Shown: positions 1 through 7,290, numbered from the stretch's first letter. The stretch: 8,261 bases of DNA from Flavobacteriaceae bacterium (GCA_002690085.1 NZDM01000028.1:21585-29845), one strand, 5' to 3'. Program-made: numbers and translations. Notes: generated by a model not told the origin, from the letters alone.

Positions 1-11
1 GTCATTTATGT

Positions 12-19
12 TAACTTTG
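12..19 (+). promoter_or_regulatory. Putative -7 promoter element of the DUF6913-dapA operon
   Basis: The octamer TAACTTTG matches the Bacteroidota primary-sigma -7 consensus TAnnTTTG exactly. It ends 17 nt before the ATG at 37, so transcription would start around position 25 and leave a leader of roughly a dozen nucleotides. The matching -33 element (TTTG/TTG) would lie upstream of the window and cannot be checked. The only ribosome-binding hint is AAAGG at 29-33, which is very close to the ATG. Confidence 0.5.
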
Positions 20-36
20 TAGAAGACTAAAGGTAC

Positions 37-555
37 ATGTTTTTTAATCGAATCAAAACGAAATCATCTCAAAGATTTTTGACCACTGTATTAAATTCAA
101 GAAACAAAGAATTTAATTCAGACAAAATCCAATCTGTTGGGATTATTTTTGATTACAATAATTTTCAAGATTATGATTTTTTCAAACTCATGTTTACAGA
201 TTTAGGACTTAACATCAACCGGTTGCGTTTTATTGCAATGATTGACTCCGAAAAGGATCAGCCTAACAGTTGGGATGCTTTTTACAGCAAAGAAAATTTT
301 GATTGGTTAGGGCATTGTAAAAACACGGAAGTTAATGAGTTTGTTAATTTTCCGTTTGACTTATTGTTGAGTTATTACAAACCTAATTCCTATGAACTTA
401 ACATTGTCACAGCAATGTCTAAGGCAAATTTTAAAGTTGGGCTTTCGGCTGAGGACAAGCGTTTACACGATTTAATTTTGGAAATTGAACCAAAAGACAC
501 CTCTACTTTTAAAACAGAACTCATTAAATACCTCAAAACATTAAATAAAATTTAA
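37..555 (+). CDS. DUF6913 domain-containing protein (conserved in Flavobacteriia, function unknown)
   Basis: This is a 172-residue cytosolic-looking protein with no signal peptide or membrane segment. I recognise it as the DUF6913 family, which is common directly upstream of dapA in Flavobacteriia; no biochemical role is known to me. Visible landmarks are a hydrophobic strand followed by an acidic/Asn stretch (VGIIFDYNNF, 34-43), NSWDAFY (77-83), a hydrophobic strand FDLLLSYY (107-114), and a conserved-looking block VTAMSKANFKVGLS (124-137). The alternating strands and helices suggest a small alpha/beta fold, but that is inference. The start at 37 follows a consensus -7 promoter element by 17 nt. 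The stop codon TAA directly abuts the dapA ATG with no spacer, so the two genes are almost certainly co-transcribed and probably translationally coupled. Confidence 0.8.
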   Translation: MFFNRIKTKSSQRFLTTVLNSRNKEFNSDKIQSVGIIFDYNNFQDYDFFKLMFTDLGLNINRLRFIAMIDSEKDQPNSWDAFYSKENFDWLGHCKNTEVNEFVNFPFDLLLSYYKPNSYELNIVTAMSKANFKVGLSAEDKRLHDLILEIEPKDTSTFKTELIKYLKTLNKI

Positions 556-1437
556 ATGAAAGCATTGATTGGAATGGGAGTTGCCTTGGTAACACCATTT
601 AAACAAGATGGAAGCGTAGATCACAAAGCCCTAGCAAGGGTTGTAGAATACAACATCAGCAATGGAACGGATTACTTAGTCATAAGTGGAACTACCGGAG
701 AGAGTGTAACTATAACAAAGGATGAAAAGGCGGCTATTATTCAAACCATTATAAAAACCAATGCAGGTCGATTGCCACTTGTTATTGGAATCGGTGGAAA
801 TAATACTGATTCTGTGATTGATGAACTTCAAAACACCGATTTGTCTCCATTTGTAGCCGTATTATCAGTTTCTCCATATTACAGCAAACCCACACAAGAA
901 GGCCTTTATCAGCATTTTAAAGCGGTTGCTGATGCATCGTCTATCCCTGTAATTTTATATAATGTTCCAGGACGAACTTCAAAAAACATGGAACCTGAAA
1001 CTATTTTGAGACTGGCAAGAGATGTAAACAATATCATAGCGATAAAAGAAGCCGGTAATAGCCCTGAGCAGTACAAAATACTCATAGAAAATAAGCCCAC
1101 TGATTTTTTGGTAATTTCAGGAGATGACGATCTAGTTTTGGATGTAGTCCTACAAGGAGGTTCTGGGGTAATATCTGTCATTGGACAAGCCTTGGTTAAA
1201 GATTTTTCTGAGATGATTCACTTTGGATTGAAAGGTAATCGCGATGCCGCTAAAACCATTGAAAAAAAGGTAATGCCTCTAATTGGTCTAATTTTTGAAG
1301 AAAACAATCCTGCAGGCATTAAAGCAGTTCTTCAACAATTGGGCTTGTGTGAGGACCTTGTTAGATTACCTTTGGTGGCAGCCACAGATGATTTGAAATA
1401 CAAAATTTCAACAGCGCTTAAAAACTTAAAACAATAA
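556..1437 (+). CDS. dapA: 4-hydroxy-tetrahydrodipicolinate synthase
   Basis: DapA condenses pyruvate with aspartate semialdehyde, the first committed step of the diaminopimelate/lysine pathway, in the cytosol. The protein is 293 residues, close to the 292 of E. coli DapA, and is a TIM barrel of the Schiff-base aldolase family. Catalytic residues are all present by hand alignment: T46-T47 in GTTGES (45-50), Y109 in SPYYSKP, Y135 and R140 in YNVPGR, and the Schiff-base lysine K164 in AIKEAG. The SGDD motif (188-191) and GGSGVISV (201-208) are also intact. Of the E. coli lysine-feedback residues, H53, H56 and E84 align with K55, K58 and S86, so feedback inhibition by lysine is probably weak or absent (inference). 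The gene starts immediately after the DUF6913 stop. Its stop overlaps a possible but probably unused ATG at 1437. Confidence 0.95.
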   Translation: MKALIGMGVALVTPFKQDGSVDHKALARVVEYNISNGTDYLVISGTTGESVTITKDEKAAIIQTIIKTNAGRLPLVIGIGGNNTDSVIDELQNTDLSPFVAVLSVSPYYSKPTQEGLYQHFKAVADASSIPVILYNVPGRTSKNMEPETILRLARDVNNIIAIKEAGNSPEQYKILIENKPTDFLVISGDDDLVLDVVLQGGSGVISVIGQALVKDFSEMIHFGLKGNRDAAKTIEKKVMPLIGLIFEENNPAGIKAVLQQLGLCEDLVRLPLVAATDDLKYKISTALKNLKQ

Positions 1438-1486
1438 TGCGCCAAGAGAGGGATTATCGTGGTTTTTATTATCCGTTTAAAAAATG

Positions 1487-1494
1487 TATTTTTG
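1487..1494 (+). promoter_or_regulatory. Putative -7 promoter element for bamD and downstream genes
   Basis: TATTTTTG matches the Bacteroidota TAnnTTTG consensus. A TTTT tract at 1464-1467, 19 nt upstream, could serve as a degenerate -33 TTTG. Transcription would begin near 1500, about 15 nt before the lipoprotein-type ATG at 1515. That spacing is similar to the promoter at the start of the window. It sits in the only sizeable gap of the housekeeping block and supports the downstream bamD start. Confidence 0.45.
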
Positions 1495-1514
1495 TTCCCC
1501 ATTTTAAACATCTA

Positions 1515-2327
1515 ATGAGAAATTTTTTATTCGTTCTACTTCTATTAACATCATTTTATTCATGTAGTGAATACCAACAGGTATTGAAAAATGAAGACGT
1601 CGCTGCTAAATTTAAATTAGGCACGGATTTGTATGAAGCAGGAAAATTTGAAAAGGCAAACCGATTATTTTTACAAATTGTCCCAAAATATCGCGGGAAG
1701 CCACAGGCAGAGAAGTTGATGTACATGCACTCCAAAGCCTTTTATGAAACTAAAGACTATTATACTGCGAACTATAAATCAGAACAATTTGTGGAGTCCT
1801 ATCCAAAAAGCGAACGTGTGGATGAAATTGCCTATTTGGGTGCAAAAAGCTTTTATTATTTGTCTCCGGCCTATTCCAGGGATCAAACAGAAACCTACGA
1901 TGCATTAGAAAAGCTTCAAATATTTATAAATAAATATCCAGACTCTAAATATTTTGATGAAGCAAATGCTTTAATTCAAGAGTTGGATTTAAGGCTTGAA
2001 AAAAAGGCCTACGAAATTGCGCTGCAGTACAACACCACAGGTCCTTTCCATAGAGATTACAACTCGGCCATCACTGCTTTCGACAATTTTATTGAAAATT
2101 TTCCAGGCTCTATTTACAGAGAAGATGCTCTTTTTTACAAGTTTGACTCCGCCTACAAATTAGCGGTTAATAGTGTGGTATGGAAACAACAAGAACGTAC
2201 GGAAGTGGCATTAAAGTTCTATAAAAATTTGATGCGCTATTTTCCTGAGACAAAATACCGCTCCCAAACAACGCAGATGCATGAGACACTTGAAAACATT
2301 AAAAATAATTTAACAACAAAAAGTTAA
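1515..2327 (+). CDS. bamD: Outer membrane protein assembly factor BamD (lipoprotein)
   Basis: BamD is the essential periplasmic-facing lipoprotein of the BAM complex that inserts beta-barrel proteins into the outer membrane. From the ATG at 1515 the product has 270 residues. It begins with a lipoprotein signal MRNFLFVLLLLTSFYSC, with the lipidated cysteine at C17; the lipobox is loose (F-Y-S-C), as is usual in Bacteroidota. The rest is alpha-helical with TPR-like repeats, for example LGTDLYEAGKFEKANRLF and later helices rich in A/Y/F. BamD-typical RDQTET (122-127) is followed by a helix ending in NKYPDSKYFDEA. An in-frame ATG at 1437, overlapping the dapA stop as TAATG, would add 26 residues, but that would bury the signal peptide behind a charged, non-conserved extension and overlap the promoter element at 1487. 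I therefore prefer 1515. The rpoZ gene follows after 5 nt. Confidence 0.88.
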   Translation: MRNFLFVLLLLTSFYSCSEYQQVLKNEDVAAKFKLGTDLYEAGKFEKANRLFLQIVPKYRGKPQAEKLMYMHSKAFYETKDYYTANYKSEQFVESYPKSERVDEIAYLGAKSFYYLSPAYSRDQTETYDALEKLQIFINKYPDSKYFDEANALIQELDLRLEKKAYEIALQYNTTGPFHRDYNSAITAFDNFIENFPGSIYREDALFYKFDSAYKLAVNSVVWKQQERTEVALKFYKNLMRYFPETKYRSQTTQMHETLENIKNNLTTKS

Positions 2328-2332
2328 ACACC

Positions 2333-2662
2333 ATGGATTTAAAAAAAGTTAAAGCACCCCTTAGTTCAGTCACTTACAATCGAAATGAAGTTGATGCACC
2401 GACAGAAAACATCTACGAGGCCATCTCTGCAATTTCTAGACGTGCGGAGCAAATAAATACAGACATTCGCAAAGAGCTTATCGATAAGTTGGAAGAATTT
2501 GCAACTTACAATGACAGTCTTGAAGAAGTATTCGAAAATAAGGAGCAAATTGAAGTTTCTAAGTTTTACGAACGTTTACCCAAGCCTCATGCGCTGGCAG
2601 TTCAAGAGTGGTTAGAAGGAAAAATTCACCACAGAAATACTTCCGAGGAAGACGCATCATAA
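2333..2662 (+). CDS. rpoZ: DNA-directed RNA polymerase subunit omega (Bacteroidota type)
   Basis: Omega is a small subunit that wraps the C-terminal end of the beta-prime subunit and aids RNA polymerase assembly. This 109-residue protein matches the Bacteroidota RpoZ family. It has an N-terminal segment MDLKKVKAPLSSVTY and then the core helix ENIYEAISAISRRAEQI (25-41), which corresponds to the omega signature helix with A/R/Q positions. A strongly conserved tail follows, including LEEFATYNDSLEEVFENKEQ (53-72) and LPKPHALAVQEWLEG (82-96). The start lies 5 nt after the bamD stop, and the coaBC start is 10 nt after this stop. The rpoZ-coaBC pairing is a neighbourhood also seen in other phyla, which supports the call. 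The C-terminal tail is longer than in E. coli omega (91 residues), as is usual for this lineage. Confidence 0.88.
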   Translation: MDLKKVKAPLSSVTYNRNEVDAPTENIYEAISAISRRAEQINTDIRKELIDKLEEFATYNDSLEEVFENKEQIEVSKFYERLPKPHALAVQEWLEGKIHHRNTSEEDAS

Positions 2663-2672
2663 GACTGTCTTT

Positions 2673-3884
2673 ATGTCTATCCTAAGCGGTAAACATATTG
2701 TCCTTGGGGTTACGGCAGGTATTGCCGCTTATAAAACTGCATTCTTAGTTCGGTTGCTAACCAAAGCTGGTGCAGACGTGCGGGTGGTCATGACCCCTGC
2801 GGCAAAAGAATTTATAACGCCACTCACACTCTCGACACTTTCTAACCATCCTGTAATATCCAACTTTACAAATGAAGAGGACGAAAATGCAGTTTGGAAC
2901 AACCATGTTGAATTAGGACTTTGGGCCGACTTATTTATCATCGCCCCTGCGACTGCCAACACCCTGTCTAAAATGGTCAGTGGCAACAGTGATAACTTTT
3001 TGATTGCCACCTACCTTTCTGCAAAATGTCCGGTTTATTTCGCTCCAGCTATGGACCTTGACATGTATAAACACCCCACCACACAAACCGCTTTGAAAAC
3101 CCTACAGTCCTATGGTAATATTTTAATCCCATCGGCTTTTGGTGCCTTGGCAAGTGGTCTGGTCGGTATGGGTCGTATGGCTGAACCGGAGACAATTGTG
3201 GAGACAATTGAAGCCCATATTTTAGAAAACCTTCCACTCTATGGAAAAAAAATATTAGTCACCGCAGGCCCGACCTACGAAGCCATTGATCCGGTTCGCT
3301 TCATTGGCAACCACTCTTCTGGAAAAATGGGAATTGAAATCGCTAATAGTGCTGCCAGGCATGGTGCTGAGGTCATTCTAATTACAGGCCCCACCCATTA
3401 CAAGGCCGATAGCAGCCGTGTTTCTACCTTTCCAGTTTTTAGTGCCAAAGAAATGTATGACACTGTTCATCAGTATTTTAAATCTGTAGATGCCGCAATT
3501 TTATCAGCAGCAGTAGCGGATTACAGACCAAAAAACACATCGCTTTCCAAAATAAAAAAGACATCCCAATCGTTATCAATAACATTAGAAAAGACGGAGG
3601 ATATTTTAGCGTCCTTAGGAGCTCAAAAAACAACACAATTTTTGGTTGGTTTTGCTTTGGAGACTGACTATGAAACTGAAAATGCCATAAAAAAACTAAA
3701 ATCAAAGAATTTAGATTTAATCGTTCTAAATTCCTTAAACGATTTGGGTGCTGGTTTTGGCGTTGCTACCAATAAAATTACTATTATTGATAAAGAATTA
3801 AAACAAACAGAGTATCCTTTAAAACCTAAGGCCGAAGTTGCCGATGATATTTTATCGGAACTTATAAAAAGAAGCGATGATTAA
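2673..3884 (+). CDS. coaBC: Bifunctional phosphopantothenoylcysteine decarboxylase / phosphopantothenate-cysteine ligase
   Basis: CoaBC (Dfp) carries out two consecutive steps of coenzyme A synthesis in the cytosol: ligation of cysteine to phosphopantothenate, then flavin-dependent decarboxylation. The protein has 403 residues, a normal length. The N-terminal CoaC half (about 1-185) shows the flavin-binding GVTAGIAAYK (12-21), the catalytic H78 in NHVELG, APATANTLSKM (91-101), and PAMDLDMY (125-132), the counterpart of the PxMNxxMW motif. GLVGMGRMAEP (162-172) forms the substrate flap. The C-terminal CoaB half shows LVTAGPTYEAIDPVRF (195-210), NHSSGKMG (213-220), AAVADYRP (279-286), a KIKK motif (293-296) and VGFALET (325-331). 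The invariant Asn of the CoaC motif is Asp (D128) and the flap Cys is Ser (S161); I believe both are usual in Bacteroidota. The stop overlaps the next gene by 8 nt. Confidence 0.95.
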   Translation: MSILSGKHIVLGVTAGIAAYKTAFLVRLLTKAGADVRVVMTPAAKEFITPLTLSTLSNHPVISNFTNEEDENAVWNNHVELGLWADLFIIAPATANTLSKMVSGNSDNFLIATYLSAKCPVYFAPAMDLDMYKHPTTQTALKTLQSYGNILIPSAFGALASGLVGMGRMAEPETIVETIEAHILENLPLYGKKILVTAGPTYEAIDPVRFIGNHSSGKMGIEIANSAARHGAEVILITGPTHYKADSSRVSTFPVFSAKEMYDTVHQYFKSVDAAILSAAVADYRPKNTSLSKIKKTSQSLSITLEKTEDILASLGAQKTTQFLVGFALETDYETENAIKKLKSKNLDLIVLNSLNDLGAGFGVATNKITIIDKELKQTEYPLKPKAEVADDILSELIKRSDD

Positions 3885-4770
3885 AAAAAAGTATTTTTTA
3901 ATTTTATGGTTGTTTACTTTGCCAATGTTGGCTCAAGAGCTCAATTGTAATTTGGTCGTTAATGCCCAACAAACTGGAAATGAAAATGTTCAGGTTTTTA
4001 AAACCCTAGAAAAACAACTCTATGAGTTTGTAAACAATACACGTTGGACTAATAAAACATATGAGACTCATGAGCGAATTGACTGCAGCATGGTCATCAT
4101 TATTCAAAGCTACAGTTCTGATGCTTTTCAGGCCAGTATTCAAGTCCAGTCGGCAAGACCTGTATTTAATTCCTCCTATAGTACCTCAGTTTATAATTTC
4201 AATGATAAAGACTTTAATTTTAATTATTTAGAATATCAAAATTTAAACTTTAATTCCAGCCAGTTTGAATCCAACCTCATCTCAGTCATTGGATTTCATG
4301 TGTATATGATTCTTGGTATGGATGCAGATACCTTTGAACTCAACGGCGGTCAAAAATATTATGAACAAGCCAGAGACATTGCTAATTATTCGCAACGCGG
4401 AAATTTAAAAGGATGGGAGCCCCCTAAGGGAGGAGATCAAACCCGTCGGGTTTTGATAGATAATATAATGTCCAACACCTACAGTGAATTCCGATCCTCT
4501 TTATATACTTATCATCGTAAAGGTTTAGATATTATGGCTTCGGATTCCAAGGCTGCTAAAAATGTAATCTCCAAAGCCATTGTTAATTTTCAAAGCTTGA
4601 ATAAACGCAGGCCAAACTCATTATTAGTTCGCACCTTTTTTGATGCCAAAGCGGATGAAATCACAGATATTTTTTCTTCGGGCCCAAAAGTTAAGATCAC
4701 CGATTTGGTTTCTGTTTTAAATAAAGTGGCACCAATCCACTCAAAAAAATGGAAAAAAATCAAATTTTAA
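3877..4770 (+). CDS. DUF4835 / PorD-like exported protein, putative type IX secretion-associated component
   Basis: The 297-residue product starts with a clear Sec signal peptide: K3-K5, a hydrophobic core FLILWLFTLPML, and a likely cut after A19 before QELNC. I recognise the mature protein as the DUF4835 family, which annotation pipelines also call type IX secretion component PorD family. Family landmarks are C24 and C70 in ERIDC (possible disulfide), LEKQLYEFVNNTRWTNK (44-60), an aromatic/Asn-rich stretch around FNDKDFNFNYLEYQNLNF, the GFHVYMILGMDADTF block, and AKNVISKAIVNFQSLN followed by RPNSLLVRTFFDAKADE. There is no C-terminal sorting signal, so it probably stays in the periplasm or associates with the outer membrane (inference). 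Translation probably couples to coaBC through the 8-nt overlap. The family assignment is firm, but the link to secretion rests on the family name and not on anything seen here. Confidence 0.8.
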   Translation: MIKKKYFLILWLFTLPMLAQELNCNLVVNAQQTGNENVQVFKTLEKQLYEFVNNTRWTNKTYETHERIDCSMVIIIQSYSSDAFQASIQVQSARPVFNSSYSTSVYNFNDKDFNFNYLEYQNLNFNSSQFESNLISVIGFHVYMILGMDADTFELNGGQKYYEQARDIANYSQRGNLKGWEPPKGGDQTRRVLIDNIMSNTYSEFRSSLYTYHRKGLDIMASDSKAAKNVISKAIVNFQSLNKRRPNSLLVRTFFDAKADEITDIFSSGPKVKITDLVSVLNKVAPIHSKKWKKIKF

Positions 4771-4780
4771 ACGCTGGTCA

Positions 4781-6433
4781 TTGCTGTCTCATCTTCACAT
4801 AAAAAATTATGCACTCATTGAAGACCTTCAAGTGGACTTTAACTCGGGATTGACAACAATTACTGGCGAAACAGGTGCGGGTAAATCTATTTTGTTAGGC
4901 GGTTTGTCATTGGTTTTGGGAAAGCGTATCGATCTGTCAAACATCAAAAATCCTTCAAAAAAAAGCATCATAGAATGCGTTTTTCAATTGGATGTATATA
5001 ATTTACAATCTTTTTTTCAAACACATGATTTAGAATACGAGTCTGAAACAATCATTCGACGTGAGGTGCTTCCATCCGGTAAATCAAGAGCATTTGTAAA
5101 TGATTCACCGGTTAAATTGGATCTATTGTTAGCTTTGGGTCGCCGTCTTGTAGACATTCACTCCCAACATGAAACACTTTCTTTGACCCAAGATGCATTT
5201 CAGTTTCAAATCATAGATGCTTTGGCAAAAACAACAGCACTTGTTGAAGATTACAGCGACTTTATATCAAAAAATAAATTACTTCAAAAGGAAATAAAGG
5301 CGCTTGAGTTGCAGAAACAACAGTCTAAAAATGAGCATGATTATCACAGTTTTTTAAGATTGGAGCTGGAGGATTCAAATGTACTTGGTCTTGATTTTGA
5401 AGCCTTGGAGTCAGATTATAACACTTTGAGTAACTTAGATGAAATTCAATCAGAATTAGAATTTGCAAGTCAGAGTTTGAATGCTGATGATATTGGAATT
5501 AACGCGCATTTGATGGCCCTCAAACAACGTTTTCAAAAGATGAGTGCAATGTCTTCTCACTACCGTTCAATTTTCGAACGCATGGACAGTATTACAATTG
5601 AATTAGATGATATTTGCTCAGAGATTGATGCTGAATTGAACCGCTTGGATCCTGATCCGGAACGCTTAAATAACATTGAAACACAGCTAAAAAAAGTTCA
5701 TGACCTTTTCAATAAGCACAACGTTAATTCTACAGACGCTTTAAACGAAGTTTATAAAGCGCTGCAATTCAAAACTGCCCAACTTGGGGATTATGAGCTG
5801 CGTCTCAAGGCTCTAAATATTTCTTTAGACGAAAACACAGAAAAATTAAGACTTAAATCTGATAAAATAACTAATAAACGCCAATCCATTTTACCCAAGC
5901 TTAAATCCGAGTTAGAGGCACTACTAAAGCAATTGGGCATGCCACATTCGAAATTTAAAATTGACATTACGCCTTCAGAAAACTTTCTTTCTAATGGTAA
6001 AGATTGCTTGTCTTTTTTATTACAAGCCAATAAAGGCGGACAGTTTTTAGCGCTAAAAAAAGGAGCCTCTGGAGGGGAGCTTTCCAGGATCATGTTGGCT
6101 GTGAAGTTTATTTTGTCCAAGCATCAACAACTGCCAACCATTATGTTTGATGAAATTGACACTGGTGTTTCTGGAGAAATATCCAATAAAATGGCGTCTA
6201 TTATGCAAGAAATGAGCCGATACATGCAAGTGTTTACCATCACGCATTTGCCTCAAATAGCAGCTAAAGGAAACGCTCACTTTAAAGTTTTTAAGACAGA
6301 AAAAAATAATACGACCATTACACAATTAAAACCCCTAAATTCAGAAGAGCGTTTGGAAGAAATTGCTCAAATGCTGGGTGGTTTGAATCTTACAGCATCT
6401 GCAAAGGCTCATGCCAAGCAGTTGTTGAATTAA
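4781..6433 (+). CDS. recN: DNA repair protein RecN (SMC-like ATPase)
   Basis: RecN is a cytosolic SMC-family ATPase acting early in recombinational repair of double-strand breaks. The 550-residue length is typical. The N-terminal head carries HIKNYALIEDL (6-16), Walker A GETGAGKS (29-36), the PSGKSRAFVND segment (98-108), and VDIHSQHE (124-131), the Q-loop-like region. The central part (about 155-375) is Leu/Glu/Lys-rich and reads as the antiparallel coiled-coil arm. The C-terminal head has the ABC signature ASGGELSRIMLA (429-440), Walker B with D457-E458 in MFDEIDTGVSG, and the H-loop ITHLPQIAA (487-495). The start is a TTG at 4781: it reproduces the conserved family N-terminus exactly, and no in-frame ATG or GTG lies just upstream. 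It begins 10 nt after the DUF4835 stop with no evident Shine-Dalgarno sequence. Confidence 0.95.
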   Translation: MLSHLHIKNYALIEDLQVDFNSGLTTITGETGAGKSILLGGLSLVLGKRIDLSNIKNPSKKSIIECVFQLDVYNLQSFFQTHDLEYESETIIRREVLPSGKSRAFVNDSPVKLDLLLALGRRLVDIHSQHETLSLTQDAFQFQIIDALAKTTALVEDYSDFISKNKLLQKEIKALELQKQQSKNEHDYHSFLRLELEDSNVLGLDFEALESDYNTLSNLDEIQSELEFASQSLNADDIGINAHLMALKQRFQKMSAMSSHYRSIFERMDSITIELDDICSEIDAELNRLDPDPERLNNIETQLKKVHDLFNKHNVNSTDALNEVYKALQFKTAQLGDYELRLKALNISLDENTEKLRLKSDKITNKRQSILPKLKSELEALLKQLGMPHSKFKIDITPSENFLSNGKDCLSFLLQANKGGQFLALKKGASGGELSRIMLAVKFILSKHQQLPTIMFDEIDTGVSGEISNKMASIMQEMSRYMQVFTITHLPQIAAKGNAHFKVFKTEKNNTTITQLKPLNSEERLEEIAQMLGGLNLTASAKAHAKQLLN

Positions 6434-6436
6434 TGG

Positions 6437-6444
6437 TATATTTG
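6437..6444 (+). promoter_or_regulatory. Putative -7 promoter element for fabI
   Basis: TATATTTG fits the TAnnTTTG consensus. It begins 3 nt after the recN stop, giving an expected start near 6450 and a leader of about 25 nt before the fabI ATG at 6475. No good TTTG lies 17-23 nt upstream; the nearest TTG (6422-6424) is only 12 nt away, so the -33 element is weak or absent. It suggests fabI can be transcribed independently of recN. Confidence 0.4.
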
Positions 6445-6474
6445 TGCATTAATATCAACTAAATACACCGACCA

Positions 6475-7290
6475 ATGTCATATCAATTACTCAAAGGGAA
6501 AAAAGGAATCATTTTTGGGGCTTTAGATCCCAACTCTATTGCTTGGATTACAGCAGAACGTGTTCATGAAGAAGGCGGAATATTTGTTCTAACCAATGCA
6601 CCAATTGCGATGCGCATGGGTGCAATTGATAAATTAGCGAAAAAAACTGGCTCTCAAATTATTCCCGCCGATGCAACATCTGAAGAAGATTTGCAAAATT
6701 TAGTAGAAAAATCTATGGAAATTTTAGGCGGTAAAATAGATTTTGTTTTACACTCTATTGGTATGTCTGTCAATGTCAGAAAGGGCCGCCCTTACACAGA
6801 CCAAAAATACGACTGGACCAAAAAAGGGACTGATGTTTCTGCGATGTCTTTTCACAAGGTTATGCAAACTTTATATAAGGCAGATGCCATGAACGAATGG
6901 GGCAGTATTGTTGCCTTGTCTTATATGGCCGCCCAGCGTGTCTTTCCTGACTATAATGACATGGCTGATAATAAAGCTTATTTAGAAAGTATTGCCCGTA
7001 GTTTTGGATACTTTTTTGGACGTGACAAAAATGTTCGTGTGAATACAATATCACAATCTCCTACGCCTACGACTGCAGGCAAAGGAGTCAAAGGCTTTGA
7101 TGGTTTTATTGCCTATGCAGAAAAAATGTCACCTTTAGGAAATGCGACCGCACTTGATTGTGCAAATTACACCCTCACTTTATTTAGTGACCTAACAAAA
7201 CGCGTTACATTGCAAAATCTCTACAATGACGGTGGTTTTAGCAATATGGGTGTTAGCGATTCCATTATGCAAAAATTTATCGATGAATAA
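6475..7290 (+). CDS. fabI: Enoyl-[acyl-carrier-protein] reductase (NADH), FabI
   Basis: FabI reduces the trans-2-enoyl-ACP double bond in the last step of each fatty-acid elongation cycle, in the cytosol. The 271-residue protein is a divergent short-chain dehydrogenase. The FabI-type nucleotide-binding start is GIIFGALDPNSIAW (11-24), HSIGM (93-97) corresponds to E. coli HSIGF, and the active-site triad is Y150 (SYMAAQR), Y160 and K167 (Y-x6-K in YNDMADNK). The substrate loop NTISQSPTPTTAGKGVKG (190-207) and the C-terminal LYNDGGFSNMG (249-259) are of Bacteroidota FabI type. A loop around 100-120 (RKGRPYTDQKYDW) differs from E. coli. As the HSIG segment and both tyrosines are kept, diazaborine/triclosan-type inhibitor binding is plausible but not demonstrated. 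The ATG at 6475 gives the family N-terminus, and the promoter-like element upstream suits this start. Confidence 0.93.
   Translation: MSYQLLKGKKGIIFGALDPNSIAWITAERVHEEGGIFVLTNAPIAMRMGAIDKLAKKTGSQIIPADATSEEDLQNLVEKSMEILGGKIDFVLHSIGMSVNVRKGRPYTDQKYDWTKKGTDVSAMSFHKVMQTLYKADAMNEWGSIVALSYMAAQRVFPDYNDMADNKAYLESIARSFGYFFGRDKNVRVNTISQSPTPTTAGKGVKGFDGFIAYAEKMSPLGNATALDCANYTLTLFSDLTKRVTLQNLYNDGGFSNMGVSDSIMQKFIDE

Noticed and set aside
2729..3010. Antisense open frames within dapA, rpoZ, coaBC, recN and fabI (this one lies in coaBC)
   Set aside because: They mirror strongly conserved genes on the + strand, have no promoter or start context, and their translations lack family features.
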